Positions 34,799 through 47,030 of a stretch of 64,000 nucleotides of DNA are shown piece after piece. The stretch's first letter is position 1; each line of letters begins with the position of its first letter. The position numbers and the translations under genes are program-made. The notes beneath the pieces are model-generated. The model was given only the letters and a program-made list of their open reading frames with translations, was not told where the DNA came from and did not search any database. The DNA comes from Moniliella sp. 'wahieum' (lineage: Eukaryota > Basidiomycota > Moniliellomycetes > Moniliellales > Moniliellaceae), in the NCBI GenBank assembly GCA_003971905.1, contig RSEE01000048.1:124001-188000 (forward strand), in the 5' to 3' direction.

Positions 34799-36496
34799 AT
34801 GGCCACCGGCGTCCGCTTGCTGCCGTCCCGGCCGTGTCCGCTACGCCCGACCCCCTCCGCGGCGAGGCGCCGCCTGACGAGTATGCCGAGCCAGCTGCCA
34901 TCGCTCGCATGCAGCGCACCATTGCCTCCTGGCAGCGCGTCCCGCCCTTTGTGCGCTACATCCTCTCGCGCGCCCTCACCGCCTCCTGCCGCCTCGAGCT
35001 CCACACATCCGTCTCGCTCTCCATCCAGCGTCTGCGCGCCTATCAGTGGACCCGCCAGGACAAATTCAAGTACACCTTCATGGTTGCCCTCTCCATCTTC
35101 AGCCTCTTCATCATGAAGGTGCCTGGCTTCCCGCTCAAACTGCTTTCCCCCTGCTGTATGCCGTTGCCATCCTGGTGCCCGTCACCAGCCAGTTCTTCCT
35201 TCCTGCCGCCCCATCTTGTGCTGGCTTCTTTTCTACTACTCCTCCCAGTTCATCCCACCTGCCGACCGGCCCCATATCTGGGTCTCGCTCCTACCTACTC
35301 TAGAGACCGTCTGGTACGGTGCATCCATCTCTGAGATCCTTACCAACTTTGGCCATCCTATCCTCGACATTTTTGCCTGGATTCCCTATGGCCTTGTTCA
35401 CTTTGCTGGGCCCTTTATTGTGGCGGCCCTCCTCTTCATCTTTGGTCCGCCCGCCAGTGTCAAGTTTTTTGCAGCGGCTTTTGGTTTCCTCAACATCTTT
35501 GGTGTTGTCATCCAGATCTTGGTGCCATGTGCGCCGCCTTGTATGTACCTGCACCCCCTCTCGATACCATTTCACTGACACACTTGGATGCCAATAGGGT
35601 ACGAACTCCGCGAGGGCTTGACCCCGGCCAACTATGGCATGAAGGGCTCCCCAGCCGGCCTCGCGCGGATTGACCGCTGTTTGGTGGACATGGCTACACC
35701 CTCACCTTTACGAATGCGCCAGTACCGTTTGGTGCTTTCCCCTCGCTTCATTCGGGTTCGGCCACGATGGAGGCGCTGATGCTTTCCTACTTTTTCCCCG
35801 TCGGCGTCACACTGTACAAGAGTGCCAAGCGCCACGTTCGACTCGACATGCGTGTGGTCTACTGGGCATGCCAGTTGGCTGTACTGGTGCACCATGTACC
35901 TCATGCACCACTATCTCATCGATCTTGTTTGGCGGCTGTTTGGCAACGATCTGTTTCTATGTTTTCCTCTCGGATGAGATGCGCGAAGCGATGGAGCTGC
36001 ACTACGCTTACCGTTCATCCTCCCCGGCACCGCTATCGGCCGCGCCTGGTGTGCTGCGGCCTACATCGGCCTTTGGTGTGCGACGTGATGGACGAGTGGT
36101 GTTGCCGGACGCGGAGGACTATGCTTTACCGCATACGATGTCCCGGGGAGCTCGGATTTGGACCCCGAATCCGGCGCCCCCTACAAGCCTAGCACCCTTT
36201 TCGCCCTGGACGACCCCGACCTGGACACGAGCGGGGACGGGGAAGGAGAACAATTGCAGATGGCCCCATTGCTCGGAGCTCGGTCTACCGCCCAACTCCA
36301 ACCCACTGTTTCGCCCCGGCGTACCCCTTCGCCCCACCCTTGCACCCGCTCGACCAAGACTCTCCGAGCCCCAAGGCAAGGTGATTGCTCGGCCCTGTCA
36401 TGCACCCACTTTGCCCATTCGGCCTTAGACCTTCCAATCTCTTTAAGTCTGCTCCCTGGCCTATGTCCTACGGTGTGGCCCGTTCAATTGGCATGA
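34799..36496 (+). CDS. AUR1: inositol phosphorylceramide synthase Aur1
   Basis: Aur1 transfers phosphoinositol to ceramide in the Golgi and is the target of aureobasidin A. Recognised blocks include RLRAYQWTRQDKFKYTFMVA, LFYYSSQFIPPADRPHIWVS, LLPTLETVWYGASISEIL, HPILDIFAWIPYGLVHFAGP and the conserved CAPPWYELREGLTPANYGMK with GSPAGLARID. The catalytic motifs PSLHSGSATMEAL and HHYLID are the PAP2-like His/His/Asp set. One intron (35541-35597) splits CAPPW, and splicing restores the family-conserved Trp. Several transmembrane helices are evident. The cytosolic tail (EMREAMELHYAYRSS onward) is long and low-complexity. The start is uncertain: ATG 34799 fits the context but needs a frame change to reach the first conserved helix, and ATG 34909 is in frame. 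About five frame changes occur overall. Confidence 0.9.
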
Positions 36497-36574
36497 GTTT
36501 TGTTTAAAAAAAAAACCCGCGCGTCTCGATAGCCATCGTTAGATGCTTCTTTGATTTTGGAAAGCTTGTAGTTC

Positions 36575-39167
36575 TTAGCCACTGCCTGTGATGGGCTCGA
36601 CAAACGCTCTGGCCACCAGCGCATCCACATCTGTCACGCGATTGCGCGGCTCGGCAGGGATGAGGCCCAACTCAAGTGCGGCAGCCAGGTCAGCCGACCT
36701 CACATCCTCGTCCTCATCCTCATCCGCAGCCGCCCCCTCGGCCGACGAGGGGGAAATGTGAGCGGCCCACCAAGTGCGACCCCAAACGGAGCGCGCCAAC
36801 CAGCGGCGGAGCGAACGGAGATGGGTGTTCCATTGCGGTGCCACATCTTGCTCGCGCGCCTCGAGGCGGGCACGACGGAGGCACTTGCGTACCACGCGGT
36901 CACTTGCCTTGGGCTCTGCCGCTGGCTCCGCCTTGCGTGCCAACAACAATGCCACCACCGTCTGAGCCATGCGCTTCATGGATTCGGCAATGTCGCCCAA
37001 CTGGTCCAACGCCACGTCGGTATCAAACGCACCAACCGGATCGGAAAGAGGGTAGGCCAGCTCGATCTCCATCTCGTCGCGTTGCAACTCCCTCGTCTCG
37101 GGCACCTGCTCCATCTCGGCATCTTCGTACCGCGTCTCGTCCGGGTCAGCTGGGACAGAAGGAGGGGTACCCATATGCGCTTCGTCTCTCGTCTCATCCG
37201 GGTCGGAAGGGGCAAAAGGGGGTTCTTTGGCGCGTTTGTTGGGCTCCTCTGCTTCGTCCTGGGGTCGCTTGTTGGGACGAGCACCGATCGTACGGACCTG
37301 AAACGCGTCCCGTGCCTGGGCCAAGGCCGGCGCAGCCCTGGAGGACAAAATCGGGGGGGTGAAGGTAGCGCGTCAATTCAGAAAACGGCGCCGGAGCAGG
37401 CTGGTCAGGGAAGGTGGCACGATGCAGGGTGAGCTGGTTGACGCGCTGGACATTGAAGCTGTACGCCTCTTCCACGTCAAACCAAGATTGACCATTGGCC
37501 TCTCGCAAGTCCATTGCCTCCACCAGTTCGTCCATCGAGCTTTGCTGGCTCTGCCCCGCCCGCTCGCATCATCGTTGGCGGGAGGGGAAGAGGTGGGAAT
37601 GCATAGTCGCGCATGTCCTCCCGGAAACTCGTGGTGACCATACAGAGTGCCTCAACGCGCCCGGGGCCGTCTTCCACCGCAGGAAGGATGGTGGGGAAAA
37701 GCACCACCAGTTTCGGGTCGGCATTGGCACGAGGGACGTAGCGTGCAAGCGCATAGTCCTTTTCATTCTCCAGGGCTTGCACCAGTGCCGAAAACGTAAT
37801 TTGCGCCCCCGGCACACCTGAAGCCACCACATACGAGGCCGAGCCTAGCATCCACGGACGATAGTACTTGTCTTGATGCCCAAACCGAAGAATTTCAAGC
37901 CCTGGTTTGGTTCGTGCCACTACCATCTCTTCCTCTGCCAACGGAACAATGTCGGCACCAAGTTTGAACCCCTTGAGGCGCACCGTGTCGAGTGGAAGCG
38001 CAGGCAAGTCTCCCTGGCGTCCCAAGGCAACTGCCTCCGACCATTGTGCCAAGTCGTAATACACCTCAGTCCGCGTGATGGGGTTGACTCCTTCGCGCTG
38101 GGCCTGGCTAGGCCGGGCTGAGCTCGGATTCCCCCGCGCGAGCCCAGAGGCATGGTTGCCCCCGTTACATCAACAGAGGAGGACAATTGGGCAGTGATGC
38201 CCGAGGGCAGAGTGATGGCAGTGGAACCGAAAGCTTCTTTGGCCACTGGTACGTCAACCAGGTTTCTTGGGCATCCGGCACGAGGGTTGCCAGCTCGGTG
38301 CGGGAAAGGGGTCGGGAGGCGGGTCCAAGTATGCACTTTGACTGGGATTTGCAGCACATCCGGGGTGGAGTGCCCATTCGAGCCATGGTCGTATCGCCAA
38401 AGGATAAGCTGGTGCTGATGCCCACTGTGGAGCGGGGCATGATCATCGGCATGTGCGCCTGGGCCACCGCTTCGTCGGCCCCGACCAGCGTGCCGGATTC
38501 GGCCAGAGGTTCCAAAAACTGATCCCAAAACTGCCAAGCTTGCCACTGCTTGGGATCCACTTCGTTCTGCGGAGCGCCAAAACCGACACCAATCACTTTG
38601 ACTTCAATCTCCTCGGCCATGAGCTTGCGCTGTACTTGGGTCTGATCCTCAGACGAGATGGGCCCGAGGCCATCGGTGATAATGTATATGGTGCGCGTCC
38701 AACTTTTGCGTTGAGCGGTACCAATCCCAGAGTGGTTCTTGTCCAGCATCGATGTGATAGCGCAGACGAGGGTGTCAATAGGGTCGGCCGCCTCGGGGTC
38801 CAGGTGGGTGGCGGGGTGGATGTGGGAGAGGGAGCGGGCGAGAGCGATGGTGGCGGGGCGGGGGGCCAGATTTCGTTGATGCCGCCGTAGGTGCCAGGCA
38901 GAGCGGGGTCGCTGGCGGCCAGGTTGTTGGTCACGCCCGAGTTGAAGAGCATGATTTCCACCTTGTTGGTTTTCTTCTGGGCCAGCAGCGACATCTGGAC
39001 CTTGTGGATGACCCACTGCATCATGTAGGCCAGGTGCGTGATGTGGCGCGTAGTCTTGCGCACGCCGCCGGGGCACTGGCATCCTCCACCTCCTCCTCCA
39101 CCGCGCGCATGCCGCCCATCGACGGCGACACGTCGATGAGGAAGACAGAGATATGGCGCGACGCCAT
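36575..39167 (-). CDS. KU80: Ku80 DNA end-binding protein
   Basis: Ku80 pairs with Ku70 to bind DNA ends in non-homologous end joining and at telomeres. ATG 39167 opens the von Willebrand A domain: SRHISVFLIDVSPSMGG, then KVEIMLFNSGVTNNL, DPIDTLVCAITSMLDK, RTIYIITDGLGPIS and EIEVKVIGVGFGAPQNEVD. The beta-barrel core follows (GFKLGADIVPLAEEE, QDKYYRPWMLGSASYVV, YALARYVPRANADPKLVVLF, MVTTSFREDMRDYAFPPLP). The arm reads MDELVEAMDLREANGQSWFD and QRVNQLTLHRATFPD. The C-terminal region contains acidic repeats (DPDETRDE, DPDETRYE) and ends in a helical domain at 36575. No catalytic site is expected. Several frame changes and at least one intron near 39080 are required. Confidence 0.9.
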
Positions 39168-39564
39168 GGCGGGCCCGAGAAGAACGCGCGGATGGCCGGC
39201 AGCGTGAGCGCGCCGAGGGAGCGTGTCGTGTTGGTCGCCCGCTGGGGCCCGCACAGTAGATTCCGCCCGTTCCGCCCGCCTGCCCCGGCTGGCCGCTCCA
39301 CGTGGCCGGAGCGAGCTTGAAGGATTACATATTGACACCTGCGCGGCGGCGAGCGCGCGCACTGCACTGGGCCAGTGTGCACCGCTGGCCACCCCTCCGG
39401 CCCCTGCGTGGCTCCACGCATTCAATATTCAGATTCCGATTCGGACTGGACTCACATTTACGATGCTTCAGATGCTTCACACTGCTGATGCAGATCTATC
39501 GCACACCGCCCAGCAACGCAACCCCCTCCACCCGCGGCCCCCCACCACCGCCATCTCCGCCGCG

Positions 39565-42527
39565 ATGGGCCCTGCGTCGCCTGCCCCGCAGCCCCCCCCA
39601 GAGCCCGCGCCCTCCGCCGCCCCCCGCCGCCACGCGCCACCCACCAAAAGTCGGTGCGCAGCCTGACGCGCGACTACGAGCAGCAGCACACGCCGGCCCC
39701 CGTCGCCCAGACCGACGCTGCCGCCGCCCGCAACTCCATCCTCCTCAAGATCCACCGCCGCAAACAGAGCCAGGAGAAGACGCAGCGTGAGTGGGCTGCT
39801 CAGCAGCAGCAGCAGCAACAACAACACACAGCTCCCCTCCATCCACGCCCCCCCTCCGACGATGAAGCGGAGCACGAGCATGCGCACGAGCAAGGCGATC
39901 AGCTCGCCGACTTGCCAGGCGTGGCACGCGCATTGTCCCTCACAGTTCCCGGTGTGCACGCCGCGTCTCCTGCACTCCCCCTCCCCAGTGCACCCCTCTC
40001 CCCAACCCAGCGGCGCGCCCACTCCCGTGCCCACTCGCGCGTGCACTCGCGCAATCTCTCTGTCTTCTTCCCCCGTCCCGGGACCGAAGCCGAAGCCGAA
40101 GCCGACGCAGAACGGGCCCGGGCTACTTACCTTGCCCCCGTGCACGCCCGCACGCCATCCACTGCTCATGCGCGCACGCCCAGTATGTACCAGCATGTGA
40201 CTGAGACGCCTTCCTTCGTTGCGGCCCCCACCCCTCCCTCCAAGTTGGGTCTGGGCACTGCACCGGTCTCTGCGCCCTCTGAATTGGCCCGCCATTCTTC
40301 CTTGACCATCTCCACCTCGGCCAATGTTCTACGTCCAGCAGGCGCGACCAAGCACTGGAACGATCTCCCTCGTTCTGCTTCCTCCGAGTTGGCGTCCCCG
40401 GGCCTGACCCTTCGCCCTCCCAGAGCCGGCGCAAATCCCACCCCCACCGGGCCTCGGTGATGTATCAATTTGAAGCCACCTCGCCTTCGGCGCTGGCCAC
40501 GCCCCAAGCCCCAACACTAGCCGCCAGTCCCTCGGCCGATTCGTATGGCTCTCACGCGCACGATCACGCTCACGCTCATGATCACTCTGCCATGCCCCAG
40601 CCATCCACCCAGCCCACAGCCACGCCCACGATCCTCATCACCATCATCATCATACCCAAAGCACACTGGCCAAGGGTGACAGTGCCACGATCCGGTAGTG
40701 GAAGCCGTCCAGTCAAGTTGGTACACTGGCATTTTACCTTTGCTGCGCGGCCCCAGGGCGGCCGTGCGTTGTTTGGCACAGTCCATTTTCTTCTGGGTGG
40801 TGCACTGTGGGTGATGGGGCAAACCCGAGACTCGCTTGCGCTTGCTGGGTTGGGGTACCTCGTCGTGTTTGATGCGATGGGAGTCTGGTCCGACGTGGTG
40901 GCCCAACTCTCCGAGGGCCCGGCGACACCTCCTCCTGTGGTTGACGCCAATGGGAAAGCACGAGCGGAGGCGCTGCGCAAACCCTATGCCCGAACCAGGG
41001 ACGAGACAGTATGGCAATTTGCCCAGGTCGTGTATCTTTTGTTTGCCGTGTGTACGTGATCAAGGAGTCGGTCGAGCATGCGCTCGTGGCCGGGTCCAGC
41101 GGCGATGATACAGCGGCCTTGGGTGGCGGGGAACACCATGCCACTCCTCATGCCGAGTCGGATGTTGGGGTCGAACTGCCAACCAGTATGATTGCGCTCT
41201 CGATGGCCATGTGTGGGTTTGCGCTCCTGGTTCTGCGCAACCATGCGTCTCTCTCTGGCCGCATCCGGTATGAGCACCGGGCCGGAGGATCGCTGGCCGG
41301 GAATGGGTCCAGTCATCGTCGCTCAGGTTCAGTTTTGGGGACGGCATCAGGTGCGGTGGTGGCAGCGCCAGTGCTGCTCTGTTGGCCAACCCGTTCGGAA
41401 CGCTGGTGCTTTTCTTTGCTGCCTCGCTGTTGGCCGCCTCGCTGGCCATGCCACTGGCGCAAGTTGCTGCGTGCGCTGGACAAGGTCTTGGCTGGGCTCG
41501 AGGCGGTCGCGATGCTGTCGATTGCCTCGCCAGCGGCCAAGCAGCTGGGACTCGTTTTGCTCAGAGTCCGCCGCCGCCAATGCAGGGCAGTACGTGCAGC
41601 TGGTCAAGGCGCTGCAGAACCTGCAAGACCACCCCCTCGTTGCTTCTATTCCCCTCCCAAGGTGTGGCAGCTGACTCCACCTGCAGCGGGGGCCAGCGCT
41701 GGGGCATCGACGGGTACAGGCCTGCTTTCCAGTTGGGCTGCTCGCCAACGGGTCCCGCCGCCAACGCATCGCTGATCGCCCATGTTACAATCTTTGTCCA
41801 GCCCGATGCGAGCGTGAGCGACGTGGCGACGATTACCCAATTGGCATGGGAACGCTGTGCGCCGTCGGTGGGGGCGCTTTCGGCGGCCGGCAGCAAGTTC
41901 CTGCGCCACCAGGCACGCGTCTACGAGGCTCGCTTCGAGCTGGCGAGCTCCTGGTCTCTGTCTCGAGGTGGGGAGCCATGGAGCAATTTCGTGAGAGTTG
42001 GGCGTGATGCTATGGACCATGATCACGGCCATTGTGATCACGACCACGATCACGATCACGATCACGATCACGACCATGGTCATGATCATGATCATGGCAT
42101 ACGCATGGGCATGGGCATGGGCATGGCATGACCACCAACATGGCCCTGGGCACCACCACGACCATGGCCATGGCCATGACCACCCGCATGACCCTGCTCA
42201 CCATGCTCATGCTCATGCTCACCCTCCTGGCGTCGACGGAGCAACCCACAATCATTCCCACGTCTCCCCCCACGCGGACGGGCACGTTCATGGGCAGGAG
42301 GTCCATTCCCATGACCGCTATGCCCCCCTCCACGCCCACTCTCATACTCTTGGGACCCAACACGATCACCATGGCCATGCGCCCGAGTCCGGTCCACATG
42401 AAGCTACGCTACACACAGCACTACGGCCCACGCCCACGCTCCAGCCGGCGCACCGCGTCCCCGAGTCAGTGCTGGGCCTCGGGGTCACGCTCACACGGAC
42501 ACGCAGATTGGAATGCCGTTGCTGTAA
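39565..42527 (+). CDS. CDF-family zinc transporter with His-rich tail (Zrg17-like)
   Basis: Cation-diffusion-facilitator proteins move Zn2+ out of the cytosol. The best match from memory is the fungal Zrg17/Msc2 type of the early secretory pathway. The N-terminus is long and disordered: RSLTRDYEQQHTP, a polyglutamine run at 39805-39832 and His/Ala repeats. Membrane segments follow (ALFGTVHFLLGGALWVMGQT, LALAGLGYLVVFDAMGVWSD). The family block ARTRDETVWQFAQVVYLLFA continues as YVIKESVEHALVAGSS. After more helices come FLRHQARVYEARFELASSW and a tail of about 120 residues from about 42010 that is dominated by DHDHDHDH and HAHAHAH runs, ending near GHAHTDTQIGMPLL (stop 42525-42527). The start ATG 39565 is a good candidate. 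At least five frame changes occur. The tail end depends on frame choice. Confidence 0.78.
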
Positions 42528-43051
42528 GCGAGATGGGGAACCAGAACAGAACGGTCGGCATCGCCCTCGCTATAAAAGAGCTGAGGGGGAAGGGGGCTGC
42601 GTTTTCCTCCTCCCCTCGCTCGGCATTTGACACGCATTTCACACCTGGAACGGAGACGCAGTACTTGTGCTTACGCACATACGCATATACAGACGCCGCG
42701 GTGGCGGGCCTCTCGTAGCAACGTGCTGGGCGCAGGCGGCGGTGGCGCGGTGGCGGCGCGGCGACGAAGGAGGACAGTCAGAGAGACGCCGCCAAACCCA
42801 CGCGCCCTCGCCCACCCCGCAGCACAATGTGAAGCTAGACATCCCACGTTGACACAGGCGCTGCGCCTTCCTTCAGCCGGTGATTTCATCATGACGTCAT
42901 GTCCCCGATGCTCGCCGCGGTTGCCGCACGTCCCCGGCCACTACTCACATACTTATGCATCCGCAGATGAGCCAAAATTCACGCCGCCCCAACCCCAACT
43001 CCAACTCCAACCCCCACCTCCACCCTCACCCCCACCTGCCCCCATGCTCGC

Positions 43052-43721
43052 ATGCCCAGTCAGCCCCTCGAGCCACGGAACCTGCCCAGTTTCTGCTGCG
43101 CCCGGCTCTGTCCAGCTCCCGCGGCCGCACCTGTGTCCCCCTCTGGCGAGACGAGCATCGAGAGTGCTATGGGCAATGCCACGCCCGAACCGCGAGCGGC
43201 GCTGGGGCGAGACACGCTTGCATTCGCGTCGCAGGTACGTGTGCTATACTTTGCGCTTGATGGGGGTGGTTGACTGACACGCGACACACGGGGCGCAGAT
43301 GTTTGATCTGGCAAGGGCAGGCGATACCAAATTGCTCGCCTACGTTGCTGCTGGGTTGCCCGCGGACCTCACCAACCAGCGGGGCGATTCGCTGTTGATG
43401 CTGGCGTGCTACTATGGCCATCTGGATCTGGCACGAGGCCTTCTCTACCCACCCCCGCTGTCCAGGGGCGAGGGCCAAGCGAAGCCCGCCAATCCCAACC
43501 GGTTTAAACGGCAAGGGCCAGTCCATCTTGGCCGGCGCCGTGTTCAAGGGCGAGACGGACGTTGCTCGTCTCTTGGTCGAGGCTGGAGCCGACCCGTTGC
43601 TGGCACACCCAGTGCTCAGGACACCGCGACGATTTTCTCGGCTCAGACAACGTATGAGGCACTCTTTGCTTCGGCCCCAGGGCGAGGCAAGGGTGCCGTT
43701 GAAGCACCAGCGGAACTTTAG
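43052..43721 (+). CDS. ankyrin-repeat protein
   Basis: A small ankyrin-repeat protein. Exon 1 ends in LGRDTLAFASQ; the intron 43235-43298 is GT..AG. Exon 2 begins MFDLARAGDTKLLAYVAAGL and continues PADLTNQRGDSLLMLACYYG, HLDLARGLL. After a frame change near 43495 come LNGKGQSILAGAVFKGETDV and ARLLVEAGADPLL, then after another change AQDTATIFSAQ and a stop at 43721. Two to three ankyrin units (GD..LL, G.SLLMLA..G, GQSILAGAVF) are typical of a compact family widespread in fungi; its function is unknown. The start is uncertain: 43052 is the most upstream ATG in the exon-1 frame, and further upstream ATGs lie in other frames. Confidence 0.72.
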
Positions 43722-43998
43722 GACCGGCTTGCGTGCGTCATGGATGGTACCCCCCCCCTCCCCGGAGATTCGTACAATCGCTCATAAAACTTGTCATCAG
43801 GCTGGGTCACCAGGCTCGTTCATCCGGTCGTTACTGCAGCTCACGTGCCTAAAACCCCAGTAGGCACCCTATAGCGTCGCCAGCAGGACAGAACCCTCTG
43901 GTTCTCCCCTGCTCTGGGGTTTTCCAAATTGGATGCAGTGCAAAAGGGTACGCAGGCATGGTGACGGGCATATCCTACAGATTATATTATTCCTCCAC

Positions 43999-44509
43999 GA
44001 GGAGGACCACCGGGCCCACGGCCCGGTCAGCTGGGGCGAAGCCCCAGCTGTCCCCAGCTGTGCTGCGTCGCCACCTTAGCCACCGTTCCACCACGCTGGA
44101 ACCCTTCCACGCTGGAAAGACGAAATAATATCACCGATTGTTGCTGCTGGCTGGGACGGGTGGCTGACGTGAGGCTTATGTAAAAAGTGCACAGGCGTTT
44201 CCCATCGCTATATTCTCTAGGGTTGTCCCAGCCTTAAGCTCTGTCAATGAAATGGACGTGCTCTAGGGATTCGCCCTGTGCACTTTTTACATCAGCTGCC
44301 CCGTGCCACGTTCCACGCCACCCCCACCCGCAGCCAGCAGCAAGCATCGGTGATATTATTTCTTTCTCTATGTCGGTGTTGGCGACGGTGGAACGGTGGC
44401 TACGGTGGCGAAGGGGGAACGGTGGCTAAGGTGGCGACGCAGCACAGCTGGGGACAGCTGGGGCGAAGCCCCAGCTGACCGGGCCGTAGGTCCGGTGGTG
44501 GTCCTCCTT
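43999..44509. mobile_element. MITE-like long inverted repeat
   Basis: Two arms of roughly 200-240 nt face each other (about 43999-44200 and 44265-44509) around a loop of some 60-70 nt. The left arm starts GAGGAGGACCACCGGGCCCA and the right arm ends with its reverse complement. Both contain CAGCTGGGGCGAAGCCCCAG, CTGTGCTGCGTCGCCACCTT, AATAATATCACCGAT and ATGTAAAAAGTGCACAGG. No open frame suggests a transposase, so the element is non-autonomous. A solo arm lies at 10384-10470 and a loop-like fragment at 247-287. Confidence 0.8.
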
Positions 44510-46143
44510 GTAAGCGATATGCCAGCTCCACCGAGTATTCATATGTCCAGCTGGATATATTTCCAATGGCCTCCGCCTGGTGGTCTCGGCCTGGTGGCAT
44601 GTGGTATGTCCGCCGTTGCCACGAAAGGTAGAATAGAATTGAGTGCGCTTAATCGAATGGTCTTTGGCATCGGTCTCACATTGACGTAATGCTCAAGGAG
44701 ATGCAGCACCTTCTCCCTGTGTTCCAACAGTGTCGGGTTCTTCCCGTTCGCCCGCTTCCCATCCTTCGTGCTAATCATTACTTATACCCTCTATAATATT
44801 GGTTCCGCTGAAGGGGGCCTGGTCCCCAGTCTACCTCCATCCTGATTCCTTCGCACGCTCTCGGTCAAGCATGGTACGGGGGGCAGTCCGTGTATGCTCG
44901 ATACTCCCCTCCCAAGCTGGGCTTTTTCAGGCTTGCTCCACGACCTCTCCTGCGCGTGCAACAAGATCCTAAGGAAGTGCACAGATTCAAAAGGATTGGC
45001 TCTCGAACTCGTATATACAACCCACTCTTGCGCGGGTGGGCAAGCAGCATGCATTTGTTGATCTCTACTTTCTATATCGGAGGGTGCAAAAAAATGCCAA
45101 CAACCCCATTGCCCGCCGACCTGCACGTGAAGGGTGGGCGGGGCTGGTGATGTGGAGAGCAATTGGGGTTTGTGGGACATAAAGAGGGGTGGGACAAAGG
45201 GGATCGGCGGAACAAAGGAGGGGATGGAGCAAGGATGATCAGTGGACAGGTCCATGTAACGTGAACTACGACGACCCTGTCACAGGCGAGCTCCGCCAAG
45301 GGGCGCACCCAGGTTTATGGGGCACAATCCCTTTGGGAGGCCTTTGCGCGTGAAGCCGTCGTGTGGCAAGGCTGCGTATACACCGCGGCTTGGGTCGTAG
45401 TACTAATGTGTCTGAAGCCTGCGGGGCTTAGGGACGAGTAGAGGCAGTGGAGGACAAATACTGCCAGAGTCGAGGCTGGGCAGGGATGGCTGTCGACATG
45501 GCTGGAAAGGAACCCACGCGATATGCTGTGGTACGGGGAATCGACGCGGCTGAAGGAAGGCTCGCGCGGCTGGGCGAATGGAGAACTGGAGGACGAGGTT
45601 AGAAGATGATGAGGAGGCAGCTAAGCGGAGACGAGAGGTTGCCCGTATTTGATTGGATCGATATTGGCTGGAAACGGTCAGGAGTTGGACAGGAAAAGCG
45701 GGAAGGGACGAGAATGAAAGGTGGGGTAAAGGATCCCCACTGATCAAGGATGCTGACTGTTGGCTGAGCGCTGTGATCCTTTTTGGTAACCCTCTCATGT
45801 CTAAGCCCATCGCACTGGTAAAGAAGTTGACAGAGCGAAGCAGACGAGGCAAGCGAAGGCTGCGAAGGCACTAGTAAGAATATCATCCGATAGTACTTCC
45901 TCGTTGTGTTAGACAGCGGCGGCAGCTGGAGACACACTTGCATATTTACGACGCACCCTGGTGTTCCAATGCGGCCTGTACGAACGTCTGAGGGCTTGGA
46001 GGAGAAGAGGCAGAGGGTCTCGAGTCGGACTTGGTTAAAGAGTCGGACAGCAATCGCATACCGCCTAGTGTACTCATATTGCCGGGAACGATAGTGGACC
46101 GGTCCGTCGACGTTGAGAGAGCTGCGAGACTGGGAGCACGCAA

Positions 46144-46245
46144 GGTGTTGAACGTTGAACGTTGAACGTTGATAGTAACTGAAAACAGCCACTATACTAT
46201 ACCACAATTCGTAGAGAGCCTACTAGTTAAGCGTTAAGCTTTAAG
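46144..46245. repeat. AACGTT and AAGCTT arrays
   Basis: TTGAACGTTGAACGTTGAAC is reiterated at 46144-46172, and TTAAGCGTTAAGCTTTAAGC lies near 46228. Confidence 0.85.
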
Positions 46246-46829
46246 CGCACTCGCTTATAAGCTCTCTGTGAAAATGACAGGAACTAATGCAACAGTAGGA
46301 TATTATACAGACTGGGAAGGATGTACGATACGTATGGGCAAGACTGGAGAAGGACTAGGTACTAGGGTGGAATCCCGAGGTACCCGGACCCGTCCCGGAA
46401 ACGCGGAAGACATATGAGCGGCCTGTGGAGTCTGCTAGAGGTGAGGATGGGCAATGTTGTGACATAGCGCATGATGCGTGATGGATGATGGATGATGTGA
46501 CACGTAGCCACATCTCGTGTGGTGCATGTGGTGTCGCCTGGTGTCGCAGTCTTAGGTTGTTGACTTGCCGGTTCGGAATTGATCCAATTGAATAAGCGCC
46601 AAGCGCATCATGCATCATGCATCACTAGCACGACGATGTACGGTGACAATGTGCTGTGTGTGAGCATGTGACACGCATGTGACACGTGGCCTACTATCCG
46701 GATCCGATCTCAGAAACAACCGTCTGCGCCTTTCTGCGCCTCTGCCACAGCCCGGCCTCGCGGGATACCGTTTCAAATTATGGCCGCGATCATTGGTCAC
46801 CGGTTACCGGTCTACCGGTCATCGATCTC

Positions 46830-47030
46830 AGCTGTGGTTTTGAGATCTGAATTCTGAATTCTGAATTCTGAATACCTAACCCTAATCCGTAACGCGTAAC
46901 GCGTAAGGCGCGTAAGGCCAAGGCCTAAGGTAGCGTAGGGCCGGAATATGAATCTTGAAGCTCTTGAAGCTTGAATCCCGGCTCCAAGCTGTCTGCCGCC
47001 ACTGTGACATGTGACATGTGACATGCGCCC
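46830..47030. repeat. GAATTC, ACGCGT, AGGCCT, AAGCTT, ACATGT arrays
   Basis: Five different arrays in succession: CTGAATTCTGAATTCTGAAT (46849-46873), CGTAACGCGTAACGCGTAAG (46888-46910), CCAAGGCCTAAGG (46918), CTTGAAGCTCTTGAAGCTTG (46951) and GTGACATGTGACATGTGACA (47005-47026). This is the densest cluster in the window. Confidence 0.85.
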
